A program made the position numbers and the translations under genes. This document shows, in pieces, positions 7,063 through 7,982 of a DNA stretch of 7,982 nucleotides; the stretch's first letter is position 1; each line of letters opens with the position of its first letter. The notes beneath the pieces were generated by a model, which did no database searches, was not told the DNA's origin, and saw only the letters and a list, made by a program, of their open reading frames with translations. Origin of the DNA: Desulfuromonadaceae bacterium (GTDB lineage: Bacteria > Desulfobacterota > Desulfuromonadia > Desulfuromonadales > SZUA-540). The stretch spans positions 1 through 7,982 of the forward strand of contig QKGY01000386.1 of NCBI GenBank assembly GCA_003250235.1. Reading direction: 5' to 3'.

Positions 7063-7982
7063 GGCCACCGACAGGGGCGCCACGACGCCAGAAAATTTCT
7101 GTCTCGACGTTCAGGGGGTAACCTGCGCCCGCCCGATCCCACATTCCGATAATTTCCTTTTTAAGGGTTTCAAGACGATTCCCGACCAGTGATTCCGGCT
7201 CGATATCGGCCAGGTAGGAAAGACGAAGTACGGACGGCGCCTTTTTAAGCTCCTCAAGCAACAGGGGCAGACGCTGCCGCCACTGTAGTCGTATGTCGGT
7301 GGTTTGCGGTTCAAATACGCCATCGGCTATGTCGATGCGCACCACGCGGTGTATGGTCGCTCCGAAGTTGAAACGAGCCATTTTGCCGCGGGTCACCCTC
7401 TGCACCCGGGGGTTCTCCGTGGTCATCCGATAACCTGACGGCAGGCTGCGCTCGTCGAGCTTGAGTATGAAATTGCTGCCCCGATCCTCATCCGGAACGT
7501 CGGCACAAGTGATATGGAAACGCCCGTATTTATCGGTGGTCGATATAAGGCCGCGAGCTGTCACTAGGCTGACGCCCGAAAGACCGTTTTCGCCGGAGTC
7601 CTGGTATCCGTTCAGATTCCGGTCGTCAAAAACCTTTCCGATGATGTCGGTGCAGTCGAAATCAGGATCGGGGGTGACGCGGACTGTGGCCGTCGCCACC
7701 TCGGATAGCGGCGCGACGGTGGTGATGTCGATCACCTGCGCCTGGTTGACGTATTTTCCTTCAGAGACGCCGGCACCGACCATCAGCAGCAGTTCGATGC
7801 GGTGCTCCTTGTTGTAGCCGATGTCGAGATTATCCCAACGCAATTGACGACCACTGACACTCGGGGCGATCTTTACACCGTCGACCCGGCCTGATCCGTT
7901 GACATACTTGAATCCTGGCGGCAGTGTGTCGACGACGCCTAGCGACGGCAGCACGCTGCGCAGGGTGTTCTTAACCGTGATG
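7058..7982 (-). CDS. DUF11 / SdrD B-like surface protein, C-terminal part (5' end outside window)
   Basis: The frame is open from the window edge to a TGA at 7060-7058, giving about 308 residues without a start. The GTG at 7954 lies inside a domain and is not a credible start. The first ~100 residues match the pattern of DUF11-type repeats of bacterial surface proteins (VVDTLPPGFKYVNGSG, then RWDNLDIG, then a closing VATATVRV strand). Next, from about 7645 to 7358, is an SdrD B-like fold with a calcium-loop-like acidic segment (FDDRNLNGYQDSGENGLSGV) followed by DKYGRFHI. Such domains form rigid stalks in adhesins. The last ~95 residues (7351-7061) form an alpha/beta domain resembling a degenerate OmpA module. 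Two cysteines flank the SdrD-like core (DFDCTD and HITCAD). It is probably the tail of a much longer exported repeat protein, first in this run of genes and 7 nt upstream of the OmpA/barrel gene. Domain identities rest on pattern recognition; the biological role is unknown. Confidence 0.85.
   Translation of the reverse strand, partial: ITVKNTLRSVLPSLGVVDTLPPGFKYVNGSGRVDGVKIAPSVSGRQLRWDNLDIGYNKEHRIELLLMVGAGVSEGKYVNQAQVIDITTVAPLSEVATATVRVTPDPDFDCTDIIGKVFDDRNLNGYQDSGENGLSGVSLVTARGLISTTDKYGRFHITCADVPDEDRGSNFILKLDERSLPSGYRMTTENPRVQRVTRGKMARFNFGATIHRVVRIDIADGVFEPQTTDIRLQWRQRLPLLLEELKKAPSVLRLSYLADIEPESLVGNRLETLKKEIIGMWDRAGAGYPLNVETEIFWRRGAPVGGR

Noticed and set aside
7952..7954. GTG at 7954 as start of a separate 298-residue gene
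   Set aside because: The frame stays open upstream to the window edge, and the codon falls inside a DUF11-type repeat (ITVKNTLRS before it), so it is internal.

Overview
The window holds four genes, all read from the minus strand and packed into what looks like one operon. It encodes an exported, cell-envelope apparatus of a Gram-negative bacterium. Evidence for Gram-negative is direct: three OmpA-type peptidoglycan-binding modules, a long outer-membrane-type beta-strand region, and Sec signal peptides on all three genes whose starts are visible. Moderately high GC and tight spacing fit a proteobacterium or a Desulfuromonadota-like lineage. I cannot place it more precisely from this sequence.

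Layout in transcription order (high to low coordinates): (1) 7982-7058, the C-terminal part of a large surface protein with a DUF11-type repeat, an SdrD B-like calcium-binding fold and a C-terminal alpha/beta domain that looks like a decayed OmpA module; its 5' end lies outside the window. (2) 7050-1936, a protein of about 1704 residues with a signal peptide, three tandem OmpA-like domains, Ig-like/linker regions and a C-terminal beta-barrel-like region of about 600 residues. (3) 1874-1359, a small exported protein with a coiled coil and a compact beta domain. (4) 1355-1, an exported helical-repeat (TPR-like) protein with a C-terminal coiled coil, running off the window. The gaps between genes are 7, 61 and 3 nt. 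I see no convincing terminator or internal promoter, and the first junction places the ribosome binding site across the upstream stop codon, which suggests translational coupling.

Inferred joint role: a surface-exposed repeat protein, an outer-membrane protein that can also grip peptidoglycan, and two periplasmic partners (a coiled-coil/beta protein and a TPR scaffold) would together span from peptidoglycan to the cell surface. This could be an adhesin display, secretion or envelope-stabilising complex. I know of no experimentally established function for this combination, so it is the best candidate here for an undescribed system. The most specific sequence observation is that only the first OmpA module keeps both canonical peptidoglycan-binding residues: the second has Val in place of the Arg, and the third has Gly in place of the Asp.

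There is no sign of mobile elements, tRNA, rRNA or CRISPR. The long open frames on the plus strand are read as shadows of these genes.
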